DNA from: Mesorhizobium tamadayense
GTDB taxonomy: Bacteria > Pseudomonadota > Alphaproteobacteria > Rhizobiales > Rhizobiaceae
Direction: 5' to 3'
Length of the DNA stretch: 64,000 bases
NCBI RefSeq assembly: GCF_003863365.1
Contig: NZ_RQXT01000040.1
Span: 1 to 64,000 of the forward strand
Shown: piece after piece, positions 51,604 to 61,826 of the stretch
Layout of the letters: the number at the start of each line of letters is the position of its first letter
Position numbering within the stretch: position 1 is the first letter of the stretch
Position numbers and translations under genes: made by a program
The notes under the pieces: generated by a model
Database searches by the model: none
Told to the model about the DNA's origin: nothing
Seen by the model: only the letters and a program-made list of their open reading frames with translations

Positions 51604-53373
51604 ATGACCAGGCAGTCGAGCTTGCGGCCGGTGTTCAGGCGCGCCATTGCCGATGTCGGCGTCTTCTCGTTGCTGATCAACATCCTGCTCTTGGTAATCC
51701 CGCTCTATCTGCTGCAGGTCTATGACCGCGTGCTGCCCTCCTCCAGCGTCGAGACGCTGCTCTACCTCTCGGCCATCGCGGTGATGGCGCTCGCCTTTCT
51801 CGGCTTCCTCGACGCGGTGCGCGCCGTCTACACCCAGCGCGTCGCGGCGACCGTCGATGAGAAGCTGGGCGCGACGACATTCGCCGCGTCCCTCGCGCCC
51901 AAACGTGCCGGCGGCCTGTCGCCGCTGCGCGACCTCGCCTCGGTCTGCGCCTTCATCCGGTCGCGCGGCGTGGCGGTGCTGTTCGACCTGCCCTTCGCTC
52001 CCGTCTTCCTCGCTTTGCTCTATCTCATCCATCCGGTGCTGTTCTGGGTGACGCTCGCCGGCACGGTGCTGCTCGTTCTCCTGGTGGCAGCGAACCAGCT
52101 TGCCATCGGCAGGAACGATGCCTTGTCCGCGGAACGCTCGGCCGTCGCCAGCCAGGCGGAGCAGGCCTTCGCCCGCAATGCCGACACGCTGCGCGCCATG
52201 GGCATGGTCGAGAACGCCGCGCGGGCCTGGGGGCGGCACGTCGCCGAAGCGCTCGCCCTGCACGACCGCTCCGCGAGCGCCAACGCGATCTTCAGCGGCG
52301 CCTCGCGGGCGCTGCGCATGATGCTACAGCTCGCGATCCTCGGCGCCGGCGCATGGCTGGTGGTCGAAGGGCAGATGACGGCCGGCATGATCTTCGCCTC
52401 CTCGCTGGTGTCGTCGCGCGCGCTGCAGCCGCTCGACCAGCTGATCGGTTCCTGGCGGCAGATCGTCGACGCTCGCCAAGCGTGGACAAGGTTGGAAAAG
52501 GCGCTTGCGGCGCAGCCGGCACAGGCGCGGAAACTGGCCCTGCCCGATCCGTCGGGCGCGATTTCCGTGCTGGACGTCTTCTTCATGGCGCCGAATGCCC
52601 AGCCCGGCACCGAACCCATCCTCAAGCGGCTGAATTTCCAAATCGGCGCCGGCGAAGCGGTGGCGATCATCGGTCCGAGCGGCGCCGGCAAATCGACGCT
52701 GGTGCGGCTGCTCGTGGGTGCCGCCCAGCCGACCGGCGGCTCGGTCAGGATCGACGGCGCCGACCTCAGGAGCTGGGACGAAAGCCAGCTCGGAAGAAAG
52801 ATCGGCTACCTGGCGCAGGAGGTGGAACTTTTTCCCGGATCGATCGCGGAAAATGTCGCCCGCTTCGAGGCGGAAGCAGACGATGCCGCGATCATCGAGG
52901 CCGCTAGGCGCGCACAGGCGCATGAGCTGATCCTGGCGCAGCGCGACGGCTACCAGACCAGGATCGGCCCGTCGGACAGGACGCTGTCGGGCGGCGAGCG
53001 CCAGCGGATCGGGCTGGCGCGCGCCTTCTACGGCAATCCGCGCATCCTCGTCCTCGACGAGCCGAGCGCCCATCTCGACGGCAGCGGCGAAACGGCGCTC
53101 GAGGCGGTGCTTGCCGCCGCGCGGGCCGCGGGCGTCACGACGATCGTGATCACGCATCGTCCTTCCATCGCCGCCGCCTGCGACCGCGTGATGCTTTTGC
53201 GCGGCGGCGTGATCGAAGCCTTCGGCCCAAGCAGCGAGGTGCTGCGGCAGCCGGCACCCGACAAAGGCACCGGCAAGGGCGCCGGCAAAAGTGTGCCCGC
53301 ACAGCAGGGCACGGTGGTGACAGGCTCGTTCGCGCCGACGATCCGCGCGCACGGCATCCGCTTCGGATCATAG
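51604..53373 (+). CDS. prsD: Type I secretion ABC ATPase/permease
   Basis: The 589-residue fused exporter has an N-terminal membrane domain with about six helices (about 20-310) and a C-terminal ATPase: Walker A IGPSGAGKST (about 358), signature LSGGERQRIGLARA (about 462), Walker B ILVLDEPSAHLD and switch His (VITHRP). It matches the PrsD/LapB-type group without a peptidase domain. It lies 53 nt after the GH16 gene, its probable substrate. Confidence 0.88.
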   Translation: MTRQSSLRPVFRRAIADVGVFSLLINILLLVIPLYLLQVYDRVLPSSSVETLLYLSAIAVMALAFLGFLDAVRAVYTQRVAATVDEKLGATTFAASLAPKRAGGLSPLRDLASVCAFIRSRGVAVLFDLPFAPVFLALLYLIHPVLFWVTLAGTVLLVLLVAANQLAIGRNDALSAERSAVASQAEQAFARNADTLRAMGMVENAARAWGRHVAEALALHDRSASANAIFSGASRALRMMLQLAILGAGAWLVVEGQMTAGMIFASSLVSSRALQPLDQLIGSWRQIVDARQAWTRLEKALAAQPAQARKLALPDPSGAISVLDVFFMAPNAQPGTEPILKRLNFQIGAGEAVAIIGPSGAGKSTLVRLLVGAAQPTGGSVRIDGADLRSWDESQLGRKIGYLAQEVELFPGSIAENVARFEAEADDAAIIEAARRAQAHELILAQRDGYQTRIGPSDRTLSGGERQRIGLARAFYGNPRILVLDEPSAHLDGSGETALEAVLAAARAAGVTTIVITHRPSIAAACDRVMLLRGGVIEAFGPSSEVLRQPAPDKGTGKGAGKSVPAQQGTVVTGSFAPTIRAHGIRFGS

Positions 53374-53376
53374 ACG

Positions 53377-54696
53377 ATGACAGTCGAGAGCCTCGCCTGG
53401 AACGGCCAGCCACGCACCGATTTCCGGCGCGTGGCCTTTGCGGGATATGCGGCAATCGCAGTCTTCGCGGGCGGCTTCGGCTATTGGGCGATGAGCGCGC
53501 CACTGTCCGGCGCGGTGATCACGCAAGGCACGATCTCGGCGACCGGCGGCAACATCCTGATCCAGCAGCCCGAGGGCGGCATCGTCCAGCAGCTGCTGGT
53601 CCACGAGGGCGACCGCGTGCGGCAGGGCGAGGACCTCATCCTTCTTGACCGGACGGCCGCGCAGGCCGACCTCAACCGGCTGACGAGGCAGTCGATCGCG
53701 CTCAGGGCCACGACGGCGCGACTGGAGGCCGAACGCGACGGACTGGACAGGCTGGCGCCGATCGCCGAGGCGGCACCCGCGCCGTTTCAGCAGGATTTCC
53801 AGAATCTGCTTCGCGAACAGCAGAAGGAGTTCGACGCCAGGCTTGCCCGGTTCCGGTCGGAGCAATCGATCATGGCGCAGCGGGTCGCCATGCATCGCGA
53901 GTCGGTCGTGGGATTGAACGCCCAGAAGCTTGCCATCGAGCAGCAGTCCGAGGTGGTGAAAAAGGAGCTCGGCATCAAGACCGGCCTTTTGGACAAAGGC
54001 CTCACCAACCGCACCGAATATTCGCAGCTTTTGCGCAGCGAGGCCGACCTCGTCGGCCAGGCCGGCGCGCTGGAGGCCAATCTCGCCGCGGCTAACTCCC
54101 AGATCGTCGAAGCCCAGGTGCAAGTCGAGCGGCTGACCACGCAGCGCGTGGAGGAAGCGCTGACCAAGCTCGACGAGGTCCGCACCAACCTCGCCGACAT
54201 CGAGGAGCAGATGCGGGCGGCCGAAGCGGTGCTTCAGCGCACGACGATCAAGGCGCCGGCCGCCGGCATCGTGGTGTCGTCGACCTACAATTCCAGGGGC
54301 AGCGTGATCGCGCCGGGCGAGAAGATCATGGAGATCCTGCCGACGGCGTCGGGCCTCAACGTCGATGCCAGGCTGCGGCCGAAAGACGTCGACCAGGTCC
54401 GCGTCGGCCAGCCGGCGAAGCTCAGGCTGTCGGCGCTCAACATGCGCCTGACGCCCGAGGTGTCGGCCACCGTGACGCAGATTTCCGCCGACCGGCTGAT
54501 CGACCAGACGACGCACGAACCCTATTTCCGCGCCAAGCTGAAGATCGCCGACGCCCTGCCGCCCGGCGTGAAGGCCGAGCAGCTCTATCCCGGAACGCCG
54601 GTCGAGGCCTTCATCAACACCGGCGACCGGACCTTCTTCGAATATCTGGCACGGCCGATGATGGATTCGTTCGCGCGGGCGTTTGCGGAGAGGTAG
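53377..54696 (+). CDS. prsE: Type I secretion membrane-fusion protein
   Basis: The 439-residue HlyD-family adaptor has one N-terminal helix (about 22-42), a biotinyl-lipoyl half-motif (IQQPEGGIVQQLLVHEGDRV), a long periplasmic coiled coil (about 90-290), and the C-terminal beta-barrel with KAPAAGIVVSSTYNSRGSVI. It starts 3 nt after prsD. With an outer-membrane TolC (not in the window) it completes the exporter. Confidence 0.9.
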   Translation: MTVESLAWNGQPRTDFRRVAFAGYAAIAVFAGGFGYWAMSAPLSGAVITQGTISATGGNILIQQPEGGIVQQLLVHEGDRVRQGEDLILLDRTAAQADLNRLTRQSIALRATTARLEAERDGLDRLAPIAEAAPAPFQQDFQNLLREQQKEFDARLARFRSEQSIMAQRVAMHRESVVGLNAQKLAIEQQSEVVKKELGIKTGLLDKGLTNRTEYSQLLRSEADLVGQAGALEANLAAANSQIVEAQVQVERLTTQRVEEALTKLDEVRTNLADIEEQMRAAEAVLQRTTIKAPAAGIVVSSTYNSRGSVIAPGEKIMEILPTASGLNVDARLRPKDVDQVRVGQPAKLRLSALNMRLTPEVSATVTQISADRLIDQTTHEPYFRAKLKIADALPPGVKAEQLYPGTPVEAFINTGDRTFFEYLARPMMDSFARAFAER

Positions 54697-54746
54697 GCGG
54701 GCGGGCCGCCATGCGCGCACAGTTCCTCTCCCGGCGGCAGCATCAC

Positions 54747-55637
54747 TCAGACGGCGATTTGAAGCGCTCCGTAACGTTTTACTTCGGCTTCGATTTCCCT
54801 GACCAAAGTCTCCAGCGCGGGATTTCGGGAGTTGCGCGCGCGCCTGACCACGTAAGCCAGATCCGGGGGCTTGGGGAAGTCCTTGTCGACAATCTCCATA
54901 CCGGGTTGCAGGTGCCGCTGACTCAAGAGCGCGACGCCGAGCCCCGAGGTCACGCCTGCAATGATGCCCGCCGCGCTGGAGCATTCGAACACGGTCTCGA
55001 ACACCGTTCCCTCGTCCTGCCCAAGATCGAGCCCCCAACGCCGATAGAAACAGTTCTCGTCGAAGGAGAGAAACGGGATTGGCTTTTCCTTCGATAGAAC
55101 CAAGTCGGGAGATTTCACCCAGTGCAGCGTTTCGCGGTACAGGACGATGTCAGCGGGGCGGACCTCGTGCTGGAATACTTGCACGATGGCGGCGTCGAGG
55201 GTTCCTTGGCTGAGCTGCTCCTGCAATACGAGGCTCATGCGCACTTGCGTACGGACGCTCACCTCGGGGTAGAGCCGGCGAAACCGGCCAAGAATGCGTG
55301 AGAGGTCCGTACAGGTCGTATCCTCGGTCATTCCCAGCGCGATCTTGCCATGCAGCGTGCTTTTCGAGAGGCTCAGGATCGCTTCGTCATGGATTCCCAG
55401 GATGCGCCGCGCGTAACCCAGGAGATCGTGCCCGGCCGTGGTGAACATCGGCGCATTAGCCTTCCGGTTGAGGATTTCACAATCGAGGCTCGCTTCCAGT
55501 CTCCTCATCTTGTGGCTGACAGCCGATTGCGACAAACCCAGAATCTCAGCCGCACGCGTCACGCCGCCATGCTTCTCGATCGCGAGCAACGCCCGCAAGG
55601 CATCGACATCCAGGCGGCGGCTCATAGCTCCAGCCAT
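54747..55637 (-). CDS. LysR-family regulator
   Basis: The 296-residue regulator has its winged helix-turn-helix at about 5-65 (KHGGVTRAAEILGLSQSAVS) and an effector domain with TEDTTCTDLSRILGRFRRLY. Start 55637 places RRLDVDALRALLAI at the usual place. It faces the EamA transporter gene across 209 bp and likely controls it. Confidence 0.9.
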   Translation of the reverse strand: MAGAMSRRLDVDALRALLAIEKHGGVTRAAEILGLSQSAVSHKMRRLEASLDCEILNRKANAPMFTTAGHDLLGYARRILGIHDEAILSLSKSTLHGKIALGMTEDTTCTDLSRILGRFRRLYPEVSVRTQVRMSLVLQEQLSQGTLDAAIVQVFQHEVRPADIVLYRETLHWVKSPDLVLSKEKPIPFLSFDENCFYRRWGLDLGQDEGTVFETVFECSSAAGIIAGVTSGLGVALLSQRHLQPGMEIVDKDFPKPPDLAYVVRRARNSRNPALETLVREIEAEVKRYGALQIAV

Positions 55638-55846
55638 GACAATCCTCGTTCGAAACAAAACCAACGCGCCAACCCGTGACGCGGAACTGGTTTTCAAGGC
55701 AAACGATATGCCATCTTTCATGGCTATTTCATGGACGTATCGAAATTTGTCATGTGCAACCGTGCGTGCATGCCGCCATAAATCTGGGCCGAACGTTGGC
55801 CCTGATCCACTTCCGGAGCACGGGCGCCGCTTGAAAAAAGAAGCCA

Positions 55847-56782
55847 ATGACGCTCCTGCAGAACAAGACCCATCCCCTCGTATGGCCGATCATGGCGACA
55901 GCCCTGGTCCTCAGCTGGAGTTCCGGTTTCGTCGGCATCCGCTACGCCTGCGAGAACGCGGATGTCATGCTGGTCCTGTTCTGGCGGACTTTGATGTCCG
56001 GATTGATCCTTCTGCCATTTGCTCTTCTGATCGGGCCGCGCATCGGCGCGCACTCCCTGATCCAGCAGATGATGTTCGGCGTGGCAATGATGTTCCTCTA
56101 TCTGGGCGGCTTCGCGCTTGCCATCGGCCAGCGCGTGCCGACCGGCCTCGTCGCTCTCATTTCCGATCTTGTCCCTCTCGCTATCGCAGCCTTGTCGCGG
56201 CCGGTTCTGGGTCACCGGTTGAGCGGGAGACAATGGATCGGAATGGCTCTCGGAGCGACCGGCGTGCTCATCGTCTCGCTGGACAGCCTGACTCTCGGGA
56301 CGGCCCCGGCCTGGGCATATCTCTTGACGGTCGCTTCCATGGTGGTTTTGGCGCTGGCAACGGTAGTGCAGAAGCGGATGGGGATGATCAATATGCCCAT
56401 CCATCAGAGCCTCTGCATTCAATGCCTGACGGCCGCGATCCCTTTCGCCGTCTGTGCCGGATGGAACGGCGGGCTGATGCCGCCTCTCGACACCCGTTAC
56501 GAGTTCGGCATCGCCTGGCTGGTGCTGTTTTCGACCTTCTTCTGCTACAGCACGTATTACGCAAGCCTGCGCCTTTACCCGGCCGCGCAGGTTAGCAGCG
56601 TGATCTATCTTAGCCCACCGGTGACGATGCTCTGGGGCTGGTCGATGTTCGGCGAGCCGCTTTCGGAGGCGATGTTCCTCGGCCTTGCGGTGACACTGTT
56701 CGGGGTCTGGCCACCTCATCGCGGAGCGCGGCATCGAAGGACCGGGGCAGGTTTGGGCTCGGTCGAGCAGACCATCGGCTAA
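55847..56782 (+). CDS. EamA/DMT-family exporter
   Basis: The 311-residue protein has ten predicted helices in two EamA halves (SWSSGFVGIRYACENADVML in the first, SMVVLALATVVQKRMG in the second). Members export amino acids, metabolites or drugs. The tail after the last helix is basic and differs from relatives. Divergent from a LysR gene, its probable regulator. Confidence 0.88.
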   Translation: MTLLQNKTHPLVWPIMATALVLSWSSGFVGIRYACENADVMLVLFWRTLMSGLILLPFALLIGPRIGAHSLIQQMMFGVAMMFLYLGGFALAIGQRVPTGLVALISDLVPLAIAALSRPVLGHRLSGRQWIGMALGATGVLIVSLDSLTLGTAPAWAYLLTVASMVVLALATVVQKRMGMINMPIHQSLCIQCLTAAIPFAVCAGWNGGLMPPLDTRYEFGIAWLVLFSTFFCYSTYYASLRLYPAAQVSSVIYLSPPVTMLWGWSMFGEPLSEAMFLGLAVTLFGVWPPHRGARHRRTGAGLGSVEQTIG

Positions 56783-56910
56783 TCAGTCGATGAACGCTCG
56801 TTGGAGCCTTATCTCGGCGCTCGGTATCACCGAGGATGAAATCGACCTCATGATCGATCGAGATCTACTCCAGCGTCGATCCAATCATTGACATCAAGGA
56901 GATACCCCCA

Positions 56911-57633
56911 ATGAAGCTGACAGATTTCAAGGCCCTGACATTCGACTGCTACGGTACGCTCATTGATTGGGAAAGCGGCATGATCGACGGCCTGAAGCCG
57001 CTGACTGAGCGGGCTGGTCGTCGCTTAAGCCGCAACGAGATACTGCAGGCGCACGCTCGGCACGAATCCAGTCAGCAGAAATGGACTCCCGAAAAACGCT
57101 ACCGCGACCTTCTGGCGATCGTCTATAAGCGGCTTGCGGAGGAATGGGGGGTCGTCATCACTCCAGAGGAGTGCATGGCTTATGGCGAAAGCGTGAAGGA
57201 CTGGCCGGCCTTTGCCGACTCCGCGAAAGCCTTGCAATATCTCAAGCAGCACTACAAGCTGATCATCCTTTCCAACGTCGACAACTATAGCCTTTCGTAT
57301 AGCAATAAGAAGCTTGGTGTCGATTTCGACGCGATATACACGGCGGAGGATATTGGTTCCTACAAACCTTCCGCTCGCAACTTCGACTATATGCTCGAAA
57401 AGCTCAGGACAATCGGAGTGGGGGATGAGCAGGTCCTGCACACGGCCGAGAGCATGTTCCATGATCACGCTCCCGCCAACAGCTTAGGTCTCGCGTCGTG
57501 CTGGATCTATCGTCGGCACGCCGATCAAGGCTTCGGCGCCACGATGCATCCCGGCGACATGCCGAAGGTGGATTTCCGCTTCGACAGCATGGCTGACCTC
57601 GTGAAGGCCCACACTGAAGAATTGGGTGCCTGA
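56911..57633 (+). CDS. Type II haloacid dehalogenase-like hydrolase
   Basis: The 240-residue HAD protein has motif I FDCYGTLIDWE with the Asp nucleophile (about residue 12), motif II LIILSNVDNY, motif III KPSARNF and motif IV around HTAESMFHDHAPA. This layout fits type II 2-haloacid dehalogenases, which act on haloacids or on phosphate esters. No haloacid uptake gene is close. A preceding GGAG lies at the correct spacing. Confidence 0.88.
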   Translation: MKLTDFKALTFDCYGTLIDWESGMIDGLKPLTERAGRRLSRNEILQAHARHESSQQKWTPEKRYRDLLAIVYKRLAEEWGVVITPEECMAYGESVKDWPAFADSAKALQYLKQHYKLIILSNVDNYSLSYSNKKLGVDFDAIYTAEDIGSYKPSARNFDYMLEKLRTIGVGDEQVLHTAESMFHDHAPANSLGLASCWIYRRHADQGFGATMHPGDMPKVDFRFDSMADLVKAHTEELGA

Positions 57634-58043
57634 TACCCGAGCCGTCAGGCCATCTATTGCGCGACGGCACCTGCCTGCTGCCGAACACGGTCTGGAAAAA
57701 AGACAATCGGACCCATGGCTTACCAAGATCGGGCTATGGGTCAGACGCGCGGTTGAAACCGTGTTCTCTCCAGCTGTTATGGCGCTGTTTCAGCGTAACC
57801 GGCAATCGTACCACTTGGGTCTGACCCGGACCCGCGTGACTGATCGGCCCGATTGTTTTCAGCACCCGGCGTTCGACCACCGAACGCAATTTTGCCCTAC
57901 AGGCTTCGGGGCTGCTCGAGCCGGTTGGCAACAACCCTGCACTGTCGAGGTGACGACACGTTGGGATAAGGACCATACGGGCCTAACCGCGAATACGCCC
58001 ATATGATTATGGCCGCGGTGCCCGAGAATGCGCAAGCTTTCCT
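57634..58043. other. Gene-free stretch, possible mobile-element scar
   Basis: Codon use is unlike the neighbours and no frame carries a recognisable protein. A minus-strand ORF (57734-57976) lacks a ribosome site. It might be the remnant of an insertion sequence, but I find no terminal inverted repeats. Confidence 0.35.
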
Positions 58044-59036
58044 TCAGGCTAGTCTCTGCTCGAATTCGACCACCTGTACCTTTTGCCGCAGTCCGGTGGC
58101 GACGACGGAGACCCTGAACCTTCCTTCCAGAGCCGCATCGAATATGGCGCCCACGATGATGTCGGCATCGGCATCGACTTCCTCGCGGATGCGCGTTGCT
58201 GCCTCGTCGACCTCGAATAGCGTCATATCCGGGCCACCGGAAATAGAGACGAGGACGCCTCTGGCGCCCCCCATCGATGCCTCGTCAAGAAGCGGGTTTG
58301 CGATCGCTGCTTCGGCGGCGGCCTTCGCCCGCCCCTCACCTGAGGATTCTCCGGTACCCATCATCGCCCGGCCCATGCCACGCATCACCGAGCGCACATC
58401 GGCGAAGTCGAGATTGATCAGTCCCTCCTTGACGATGAGGTCAGTGATGCAGCCGACGCCCGCGTAGAGGACGCGATCGGCCATGGCAAAGGCGTCCGCG
58501 AAGCTGGTCTTGGCATCGGCGATCCTGAAGAGGTTCTGGTTCGGGATGACAATCACGGTATCGGCGCATTCGCGCAGCCGCTCGATGCCCTCCTCGGCCG
58601 CCTGCATCCGGCGTCTGCCCTCGAAGACGAACGGTTTGGTGACGACGGCGACGGTCAGAATGCCGGCCTCGCGCGCGGCATGCGCAATAACGGGAGCGGC
58701 GCCTGTTCCCGTCCCACCGCCCATGCCGGCGGTCACGAAACACATATGGGTTCCGGCAAGGTGGTCCATGATTTCGCCGATCGATTCCTCGGCCGCCGCA
58801 TGACCGACGTCCGGCACGGAGCCGGCTCCCAGGCCCTCGGTCACGCCGGCGCCGAGTTGGATCAGCCGGGAAGCCTTCGACATGGCAAGCGCCTGTGCGT
58901 CGGTATTGGCCACAATGAACTCTGCACCCTGCAGGTTCTGGGCAATCATGTTGTTGACGGCGTTTCCACCGCCGCCGCCGACACCGATCACGGCGATCCT
59001 GGGCTTCAACTCGATAATGTTCGGGGTAGCGGTCAT
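58044..59036 (-). CDS. ftsZ2: Second FtsZ, C-terminally short
   Basis: The 330-residue protein has the FtsZ GTPase core: [18 protein letters not shown], the tubulin signature [16 protein letters not shown] (about 103), and the T7 synergy region ([11 protein letters not shown]). It ends with [10 protein letters not shown], directly after the core, so the linker and the C-terminal peptide that bind FtsA/ZipA-type partners are absent. Start 59036 has GGAGG upstream. It resembles rhizobial FtsZ2, a non-essential paralog. Confidence 0.9.
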   Translation of the reverse strand: MTATPNIIELKPRIAVIGVGGGGGNAVNNMIAQNLQGAEFIVANTDAQALAMSKASRLIQLGAGVTEGLGAGSVPDVGHAAAEESIGEIMDHLAGTHMCFVTAGMGGGTGTGAAPVIAHAAREAGILTVAVVTKPFVFEGRRRMQAAEEGIERLRECADTVIVIPNQNLFRIADAKTSFADAFAMADRVLYAGVGCITDLIVKEGLINLDFADVRSVMRGMGRAMMGTGESSGEGRAKAAAEAAIANPLLDEASMGGARGVLVSISGGPDMTLFEVDEAATRIREEVDADADIIVGAIFDAALEGRFRVSVVATGLRQKVQVVEFEQRLA

Positions 59037-59400
59037 GCTATCCTCCATCTGGATGCGCGTAATGCCGGCCTTTGCACGAGCAAGGAGCAAGCGAATCAAA
59101 GCAACTCCGCCTTCGATAGAGGATCAGACGGGAGTCGCGATCGCAAGCGCCGGGCCGCCACACCGCAGGTTCTGGTGCGAGCCTTTATCGCTGGCGCGGG
59201 CGGATCCCCACCGTTCGGCCGCCGTTCTCACAGCCGCAACCATGCTCGCCATCCGCCTCGTTTCGTGGCCGTCTTCTCGCAGCCGGATTCGGTCCGCGAG
59301 CCTTGGAACCAAAGACGCGCGAGACTGTTCAGCTATAGCTTTGACACGACGCCGACGTGCCCGGCCGGTTGGGCAAGCGGCGCCCTTGAGGAGTTTCATC
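59037..59400. other. Divergent spacer between ftsZ2 and a secreted-protein gene
   Basis: The long plus-strand frame through this region (from 58882) is not protein-like before 59401. Promoters for both genes should lie here; no clear operator was recognised. Confidence 0.4.
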
Positions 59401-59832
59401 ATGTCCAGATTTCGTTCAGTCGCGGTTGCCCTCATCGCGGCCGCGGGCGTTACCTTTGCCAGCGCCGCGCACGCCGACAGCGGCACGATCCGCTTTTCCG
59501 TCTACAAGGCGGCCTTCTTCATCGGCGGCTCCGGTGGCGAGGGAACGCTGACCTTCCACGGTCGCCACTATCCCATCTCGATCGGCGGCATCTCGGGCGG
59601 CCTCGCCTTCGGTGCTTCCAAGACCTATTTCAAAGGTACCGTGCGCCACATTCGCCGCGCCCGCGACGTGGCGGGGGTGTACGGCGCGGCGGGCGGGGGC
59701 GGCGCGCTCGGCAGAGGCGCGCAGGTGATCGTCATGACCAATGACAAGGGCGCCGAACTCCAACTCACAGGCCGGCAGGTAGGCCTGCAAGTCAACGCCG
59801 ATCTCAGCGGCATGAGTATCGGGCTGAAGTAA
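59401..59832 (+). CDS. Periplasmic glycine-rich hypothetical protein
   Basis: The 143-residue protein has a signal peptide (about 1-25, ending AHA). The mature part is beta-rich with regular Gly: FSVYKAAFFIGGSGGEGTLT, HYPISIGGISGGLAFGASKT and LTGRQVGLQVNADLSGM. A small periplasmic barrel-like or lipid-associated fold is possible. I do not recognise the family; the start (ATG 59401) is set by the signal peptide. Confidence 0.7.
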   Translation: MSRFRSVAVALIAAAGVTFASAAHADSGTIRFSVYKAAFFIGGSGGEGTLTFHGRHYPISIGGISGGLAFGASKTYFKGTVRHIRRARDVAGVYGAAGGGGALGRGAQVIVMTNDKGAELQLTGRQVGLQVNADLSGMSIGLK

Positions 59833-60057
59833 GGGCCGGTCCAGCCGAACCGAATGTCCGGAGGTGAGAAGGGCCACTTCCGATGTCGACCCTCGCCTTC
59901 GCGAGCTCGAGCGGAGGCGCGGCGCTCGCCAATACTCGCCAAAAAGTGAATGTCTCTCTGGCTCAATCGCCGCCTGTAGACATCGCGCTCCCAATCACCC
60001 AATCTGACCCGCGGGAACAAGAAGCGCTTCGAAGAAAGCGCGGACCTTCGGGTGAGC

Positions 60058-60936
60058 ATGAAAAATCGATGGACCTTGTATGATCCACGGCTGGCCTCGA
60101 TGCTGATCGCGCCGGTGCTGTTGCTGCTGATCTTCTTCCTGGTGCTGCCGATCGCCGTGATGGCGGTCTATACCTTCTTCACCTTCGTCACCGCCGGCGT
60201 GGAAACCAGCGCACTGACCGCCGCCAACTGGCACGAATTCCTCACCGACAGCTACTATCACGGCTTCCTGTTGAAGACGCTGAGGGTCGGCGCCATGACG
60301 GCGCTGCTATGCGGCGTGCTCGGCTATTTTCCGGCCTATTTCATCTGGGCCACCAGCTTCAAGCACAAATGGCTGCTCCTGCTTTTGCTGATCGTGCCGT
60401 TCTGGATAAGCTTCACCATCCGCACCTTTTCCTGGATCAACATCCTGGGCGAACAGGGCGTCATCAACGTGGCGCTCATAAGAATGGGCATCATCAGCGA
60501 GCCGCTGCCGATGCTCTACACCGAGGGCGCGGTGATCATGGGACTGCTGCATTTCCTGCTGCCCTACATGATCCTCAACGTCTATGTGAGCCTGGAGAGC
60601 ATCGACCGCACGCTGATTGCGGCCGCACGCTCGATGGGCTGCACCAGCGCGCAGGCGTTCCGCGAGGTGACGCTGCCATTGTCCCTGCCCGGTCTCGCGG
60701 CGGGCCTGCTGCTCTGCTTCGTGCTGGCGGCCGGCAGCTACGTGACGCCGCAGCTTCTGGGCTCGGGGCGCGACGCGCTGTTCGGTAATCTGATCTACGA
60801 CACCATCATGAGCGAGCTGAACTGGCCGATGGGCGCCACGCTGTCGATCGTGCTGTTCGTCGTGCTCGGCTTCTTCGCCGCCATCTACACCCGCTACATG
60901 GGCATGTCGCAGATCGTCAAGGGACTCGGTGGATGA
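60058..60936 (+). CDS. Polyamine-family ABC permease (PotB type)
   Basis: The 292-residue inner-membrane permease has six helices and the EAA loop AARSMGCTSAQAFREVTLPL (about 195). This subfamily imports spermidine, putrescine or opine-like compounds. ATG 60058 is used; a GTG 6 nt earlier is possible. First gene of a four-gene importer. Confidence 0.88.
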   Translation: MKNRWTLYDPRLASMLIAPVLLLLIFFLVLPIAVMAVYTFFTFVTAGVETSALTAANWHEFLTDSYYHGFLLKTLRVGAMTALLCGVLGYFPAYFIWATSFKHKWLLLLLLIVPFWISFTIRTFSWINILGEQGVINVALIRMGIISEPLPMLYTEGAVIMGLLHFLLPYMILNVYVSLESIDRTLIAAARSMGCTSAQAFREVTLPLSLPGLAAGLLLCFVLAAGSYVTPQLLGSGRDALFGNLIYDTIMSELNWPMGATLSIVLFVVLGFFAAIYTRYMGMSQIVKGLGG

Positions 60937-60983
60937 GGGGATTGGGCAGATGAGGAGATTGGCCGGATGAAAGGGTTGGGCGA

Positions 60984-61826
60984 ATGAAGGTGGGGCGGCC
61001 GAACAAGGAAGGCAGATGGGCCTGGCGGCTGACCGGCTTCGTGACGCTGTGCGTCTACATCTTCATGTTCGCGCCGATCGTGGCCACCGTCATCCTGTCG
61101 TTCAACGCCTCGATGTTCGGCGGCTTCCCGATGACCGGCTTTTCCCTGCAATGGTACGGCAAGCTTATGGCCAACGAGGCGGTGCTGGCCGCCTTCCGCA
61201 CGTCGCTGTGGATCGCCCTGGTCACCGCGGTCGTCACCACCGCGATCGGCGTCGTCACGTCTTTCGCGCTGGTGCGCTTCGAATTCCCCGGCAAGCAGAC
61301 GCTGAGTACGCTGGTGATCTTGCCGGCGCTGGTGCCGGAAACCATTTTGGGCGTCGGCCTCCTGGTGCTGATCAAGGCGGTCGACCAGCCGCGGACTATG
61401 CTTCTCCTGGTGCTCGGCCATATCCTGCTCGCCGTGCCCTATGTGGTGCTGATCACCCAGGCGCGCATGGTCGGCATCCGGCGCGTCTATGAGGAGGCGG
61501 CACTTTCGCTCGGCGCTTCGCGCTTCTCGTCCTTCCGCGAGATCACGCTGCCGCTGCTTATCCCGGCCGTGGTGGCGGGCGCGCTGCTCGCCTTCACCAT
61601 CTCCTTCGACAACACCTCGGCCAGCCTGTTCTGGCGGCCGGCCGGCGTCGAGACCATGCCGACGCAAATCCTTTCGATGCTGAAAATCTCGATCAGCCCG
61701 GAGATCAACGCGCTCGGCACCGTCATGATCCTGGTGACCGTCGGCATCCCGCTGATCGGCGGCCTGATCCTACAAAGCCTGACCAGATTGAAAAGACGAG
61801 ACGAACCAAAGGAGGAAGCACGATGA
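60984..61826 (+). CDS. Polyamine-family ABC permease (PotC type)
   Basis: The 280-residue permease has six helices and the EAA loop EEAALSLGASRFSSFREITL. The partner of the upstream permease. Its stop overlaps the start of the binding protein (ATGA), so they are coupled. Confidence 0.88.
   Translation: MKVGRPNKEGRWAWRLTGFVTLCVYIFMFAPIVATVILSFNASMFGGFPMTGFSLQWYGKLMANEAVLAAFRTSLWIALVTAVVTTAIGVVTSFALVRFEFPGKQTLSTLVILPALVPETILGVGLLVLIKAVDQPRTMLLLVLGHILLAVPYVVLITQARMVGIRRVYEEAALSLGASRFSSFREITLPLLIPAVVAGALLAFTISFDNTSASLFWRPAGVETMPTQILSMLKISISPEINALGTVMILVTVGIPLIGGLILQSLTRLKRRDEPKEEAR

Noticed and set aside
57634-58043. Possible insertion-sequence remnant
   Set aside because: No terminal repeats or transposase fragment could be recognised, so it is only listed as gene-free DNA.
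59401-59832. EipA/DUF1134 assignment for the periplasmic protein
   Set aside because: Gly-rich strands suggested it at first, but the EipA core motifs I know are not present.
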